From contig LR990061.1 in NCBI GenBank assembly GCA_905147135.1, positions 3,076,026 through 3,140,025 of the forward strand: a stretch of 64,000 bases of DNA. The letters are read 5' to 3'. A model generated the notes under the pieces. It was not told the origin of the DNA and did no database searches. It was given only the letters and a program-made list of their open reading frames with translations. Position numbers and translations under genes: made by a program. This DNA comes from Blastobasis lacticolella (lineage: Eukaryota; Arthropoda; Insecta; Lepidoptera; Blastobasidae). Below are positions 47,901 through 53,900 of this stretch, piece after piece (the first letter of the stretch is position 1; each line of letters starts with the position of its first letter).

Positions 47901-50900
47901 AGGTTAGTGGGACAATATAAATGTACATTCATAACCAATAATAAATAATAAGCAGGTGGTAGAACTCTGTCAAGCCTGAGGAGTCCGCCTGGGTGAGTAC
48001 CACCGCCTTGTCTATTTCTGCCTCCAAGCAATAATGCTTGCATTGTTGTGTTCCGGTTTGAAGGATGAGGTAAGGAAATTACAGGCATGACGCATTTCAT
48101 CTTAGTCCTCACAGTGACAACGCAACTGCGGTTCTGCATTCTTGTTACTTGCGACCTAAATGTATGTTTGACGCTGCAGGATAATGTTGCCGCAAATGTT
48201 ATAAATAATAAATAAATAAATATTCGTGGACAAATTCACACAGCGCCATCTAGCCCCAAACTAAGCAAAGCTTGTACTATGGGTGCTAGATAACTGATAT
48301 ACTACTTAAATACTTTTTAAATACATACTTATTATACATAGAACACCCAGACCCGTAACAGAAATTAAAATTCATCATTTCAATTTCTGCCCGGCCGGGA
48401 ATCGAACCCGGGACCTCTTGCATGTTGACCATTGAACCACTCAGGTTGGCAAGCGAAGATGGAGAGAAGGTGGAAAAGTTTAATTAACCTGGTCGGGTGT
48501 TGTGACCAGGGCACCAAAGGTCCAACAGTTGATCGTCGGAAGTTGTATCTATGCCGTGGAAGTTGGCACATTTCTCTAGCGCGATGTAGGATTGTTAGCG
48601 CCATCTATGTGCGGATGCTTGCCAACCTTGTGTTTGTGTACTCGTAATGTGAGTATCGTTGAGTCTTCCCTATTGGAGCAGTAGAGCGATAGATGTCGCC
48701 ACATATGAATGGGCGATGTTATGGGCGAGAGTTACCACTTACCATCAGATGGACTGCCTGCTCGTTTGTCACTGAATAGCATAGCAAAACGTTAAGTGTT
48801 TTTCGATACTTATTATTGTTCTTTCTTCTTCTATAGTTGTTTCTTCACCGCCTCCCCAACAGAATGGCAGAAGCTAGCGGACCGGGCTTCCCTCCACAAC
48901 GCTTCGGCTCTCTGCTGCCTGGCGCTGACTGCTTCGAAGCACTGGCACGAGGGCGCCGGGCACATGATGTCGCCACTCACGCTTTGTCAGCGGCAACAGG
49001 TGCTGCCCATACGTATATTTTTCTGTTTTTTTACCAGACTAGGCAGACATTTGACTGCCATATCACCTGGTGGATAGTGATGCGGCCTAAGATGGAGCAT
49101 GCCTGTCTAGAAACAGCCTATTTACTGTAATTACCTGACCTGCCAAATAGAGCGTCGGTGGCCTTGTGGTAAAGGTATCCGACTCGCAAGCGGGATGTAC
49201 CGGGTTCTAATTCCACTGCCGCAATGTACCAATGACTATTTTCTGAGTTATGTACATTATGTTGAACACTAACCGATGCTACACTTTCACTACACATATT
49301 ATCGGGTACTAACCGATGCTCTTACGGTGAGGGAAAACATCGTGATGAAACATGCATATTCAGGAGACTGAATGTGTAACCTAGATCCAATCTGGTCAGA
49401 TTCCCCTGGTAGCACGTCACGGAGGTCAGATAGCAGTCGCTCCACAGTTTTAACCTGATCTGCCAAACGCTGGATCATGGACAAGGCAGACCCCGGGCCC
49501 TCGCGCAGAGCACAACTGGGGTATGGACGCCAATATGATGATTTATTTATGTATGAAGTTATGAAAGTTAATGCTAGCTTATTTTTCAGATACCTCCGCT
49601 GCAATACGACTGGGTTGTACTCAACGTTCACGCCAAAGCCAACAAATGGGACATCGTGGAGTCTTTGTTCACCAAAAAAGTAAATACGTTGTTTACCTAC
49701 CTTACACTCGTTGATACAACATATCAGTTTTTTGTCCGTAACAGCTTGCCAAGAAGATAAAGTTTATGGCAAAACCCTGATGGGCGTGAGCCCTGAGCTA
49801 TGTGTGTTTGCAACACCAGGGGTATCAAATAAGCAATGTTGTTGTTCTTTTTTCGATATCTATCATCATCATCACAGTCCATAACAGTCCATTACAGGAC
49901 TTAAGGCCTCTCTTACGAAAGAGTAGCTTATCGCCATAATCGCCACGCTTGGCCGGCGGATTGGAGATCGCATTGTTATATAACAATGGAAAACACTGCT
50001 GCCCATTTTCCAGCCTACGGAGACTCTAGATCTTTTGTCTCGAAAACATTAGTCGCCTTGTACGACAACCACGCGTGTAAGGGGTTGGTGCTATTCTATT
50101 CTGTGGAGAAGAATGAGTAGGAAAGCGGACCCTGGCAGAAACCGGGATAAGCGCTAAGGTGATGATGATAGGCAGGATACTATAAACGAAGTCACGGGAA
50201 TAAGCTAGTTTGAACATAACAAAAATGAATGCTTCCGCCTGGAGTCGAGTAGGTACCTATACCGGATTTAACGTACGTACGTAACAGCTTGCCAAGAAGA
50301 TAAAGATTATGGCAAAACCCTGATGGGCCTCAGCCCTGAGCTATGTGTGTTTGCAACACCAGGGGTATCAAATAAGCAATGTTGTTGTTCTTTTTTCGAT
50401 ATCTATCATCATCATCACAGTCCATAACAGTCCATTACAGGACTTAAGGCCTCTCTTACGAAAGAGTAGCTTATCGCCATAATCGCCACGCTTGGCCGGC
50501 GGATTGGAGATCGCATTGTTATATAACAATGGAAAACACTGCTGCCCATTTTCCAGCCTACGGAGACTCTAGATCTTTTGTCTCGAAAACATTAGTCGCC
50601 TTGTACGACAACCACGCGTGTAAGGGGTTGGTGCTATTCTATTCTGCCGGACACCACAAGGCACCACGCGGCACGGATATCTATCATAGAAACTTACTAT
50701 TTCACATCATAATTATATTTTTATTTAAATACAGCCAACATCCCCGCTATATCCATGAACACTTTTGTCCAGGATTGGCTGGGCCGCACCACCCTGTCAT
50801 CACACATTCCAACGGAGACGTTGCTGTGTCGTCTCAGCGAAGTGCAGGCCCCGAAACACCTGATGGGCACCTGCCTCACCAAGCTGGCTTCGACTGACGA

Positions 50901-53900
50901 CAGGTTGCGACTGGCCACCGTTTATAAGGTGAGGCTTTTTATTATACTCGATTTTGTTTATTTATTCGTATGGCAAAAATACAATACATGAGAAACGTAT
51001 TTATTATAAGCTACAAATTTAAATCAAGCGAATTTTTTTTTTATTGCACATTTAATACACTTGGCGGACTTAAAGCCATTAAGGCTTTATCTTCCACCTA
51101 ACCAGTAGACCATGCAGGAAGAGAGGTAGGTGCTGAAAAGCGATGGTGCGTAATGCCCCACTGAGGTGGCAAAAAGCTTACGGCCCGCCTGATGGTAAAC
51201 AGTCACCGCAGCCTATGGACGTTTGCAATACCAGGGGCATTTCACCTAGAACTCCATGTTGAACCACCCACTTCAGGCTAAACCTCTCCAGGTAGTTCAT
51301 TCCACAACCTTAGTGTGGCGGTGTATGATAATGATGAAGTCTGTTTCATACCATCAGGTACATACTGTGGTAATTGAAACCCTGGCGAGGCAGAAAGATC
51401 GATCAGCTCTAACCAACTACAAAATGGCGCTGGACCCTCAATCGGAAGAGTACATCCTGGCTGAGAACACCTTGAGGGATCCGGTGAGTGAACACTTTAT
51501 CAGGCATTATATTAGGTCCTTACCTATGAAATTTGTGTTTTGGAAAATGACGGATAATTTTCATACAAGCAAATTTTACAATTTCTTTGAAATGGCAAAT
51601 CCGATTACAATGAAACTATATAGGTATAATCTGATAACATTAAGCTAATGATGTTTATCTATATATTGTGATAACTATTCTATTTACTTGGTTTTCTGGT
51701 TAAAGAGGCAAAACTGAAACAACTGAAAAGGGGTTAAAATAACCCTTATAAAACATATAAGATAACACTTTTTATTTAATTTTAGGGACTTATATATATA
51801 TGTCGGGGAAAGACTGGAGAAGACTCGCCCATGAGCGAGTAATGGCCATCAGAACGTATTTATCGGGATTTCGTAGCAATAAAGGGGTATCTATAGTGTT
51901 TTAAGAATGTATTGTCAAATTAAAGCCACATTTACGAGTATACAATTGTAGCCGAAACCCGCGGGTTATTTGCAAAACCCTCCGCCACCCATGGCCAATC
52001 TCATCAGGCCGATCCGCGGGAGATGCGCCGGGGCTCTTACTAGTTGCCTCATACGCACAGCTTGACTCCCTACACATTGTTAACAGTACATCCTGCACTC
52101 ACGTTTCTATTTTCTGGAGCTTTCACGCATCTCTTTAACGCATCAGGATTTACGCTTCTTCGCTCTTGAATGGTTTCTAGTCCGTTTTCTCAATATCCTT
52201 GCGGCTGCCGTCGCCGCCATGCTGCTTGTGACGTTGTCATAATAGTTGCAAGCCACCCGTCAGGTGGCGCACCAATCGACATCCAGGCCAAAGAGATGGA
52301 CTAAGAGACTCATGATCATCTCCGACACGGCTATCCTGCTATACACACGTCCTCGTGTGTTATCTGTAACACGAAAACAACACAGCACAATACCATATTC
52401 GCTCGGTCACTCCTGACCCCACGGTGATCAGACACCCAAAACTACTACTCACTCAAACAAAACTCAAAACCACCTTTCATCATTACTCGTCTTACTTTTG
52501 TAACCGGTAGGTGCTCTACACTCTAACGTTTCAATACGAAACTGCCAAGGTCGTAATAGTAACAACACTTTACTAAATATCTGTCAGCTCGTAGTCTATT
52601 CTTCGACCAAATCCCAGTTGCATAAAATCAGAAGTAACACGGTATATCGGGTCTCTACATGTGAGAACACAGTCCGTCGGCTGTATGTAACTTTGCACTA
52701 TCTGACATTTGACTAACTGTTTGGTAATACAACTATATTTGTAATAATTTGTGAGGAAACAACGTAAATTCACCTACCCTTTTCACTATGCAAAAACGTC
52801 TGATTAGAATTATAGCCAATATTTAAACTACTGACAGCTGTAAATCTTATTTTATACACACAAAATCTTCAGTTTACCCTGTATTTACATATTGGAAGCT
52901 CGTAAATTTGTATGAAAATATCTCAAATTTGTTTTCTCTACCATTGCACCATCTCCACTAATGTGTTATTACACTACCTTTTGAATTCATGTCAATAATC
53001 AGCCCTGTAATTATCCACCACTCATCCCTGCGACTATATTGACCATCCTTGCTGATCATCTCTGTGATTATCCAACAATCATCCCCGCGACTACATGTTA
53101 GTCAACCATATGGCTTCCTATCGAATTTGCATGACTATATAATAGATAAGTTAATTCTAGCATCCTCTAACAAAACAATTCAACTGTCTGCATAATTTCA
53201 GTATCAAATCATTGCATATCATATGGGAACCTTCTGCATTATTACACAAATAATTTCCTCTACTACCCAATACTAAAACATGTAAGTCATCATTTTAATA
53301 CTAAAGACTCCAGAACATCAGACACAAAAAGGTATTGTTTTCTGTTTTATTTTCGATCCCCCACAGAATAATCCACCCAGACTAGCAGACGCCACACAGG
53401 CCAGTAGACGCCACACAGGCCAGTAGATGCCACACAGGCCAGTAGATGCCACACAGGCTAGTAGATGCCACACAGGCCAGCAGATGCCACTCAGGCTGAA
53501 ACAACCTACTTTATTACTCACTAAGTACGAACTGAATACCTAATAAGTTACAACGGTCTGACCCTAGATCCTTTTTTTTACTGCTTATCGTACGTTTAGA
53601 ATTCGATAGAAGGTAGCCAGCAGGTAGTAGCATGCAGGCGCTACGTATTTGACGCAGTTACTTCACATCGTACGTGTAGTATTATACATTGGCTGTACCT
53701 ACCACCCATTATTTATATTACCCATACATTTTATTTAAATAACAATATTATCATGGTACCCCACGACTTCAGGTTACTTTAACAGATTGCGGAAAAATGA
53801 GCTTAATAATTTATTTACTATACAGAGGAAGAAGAACTATGTAGAGGAAATATAACTCGACGCTATCGAGTAGTCTATAACTTTAATAAGCCGCCTTCGT

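Noticed and set aside
48837..49130. Long overlapping open frames over exon 7 of VIPAS39
   Set aside because: One uses the wrong frame of a real exon, the other runs through the donor into the intron. Splicing from the CCCCAACAG acceptor to GTGCTG gives the family sequence and agrees with neighbouring phases.
50529..50897. 122-codon plus-strand frame including part of exon 9
   Set aside because: Its first half is a family Z element and its second half is out of frame with the VIPAS39 protein; the exon is read in another frame from 50,773.
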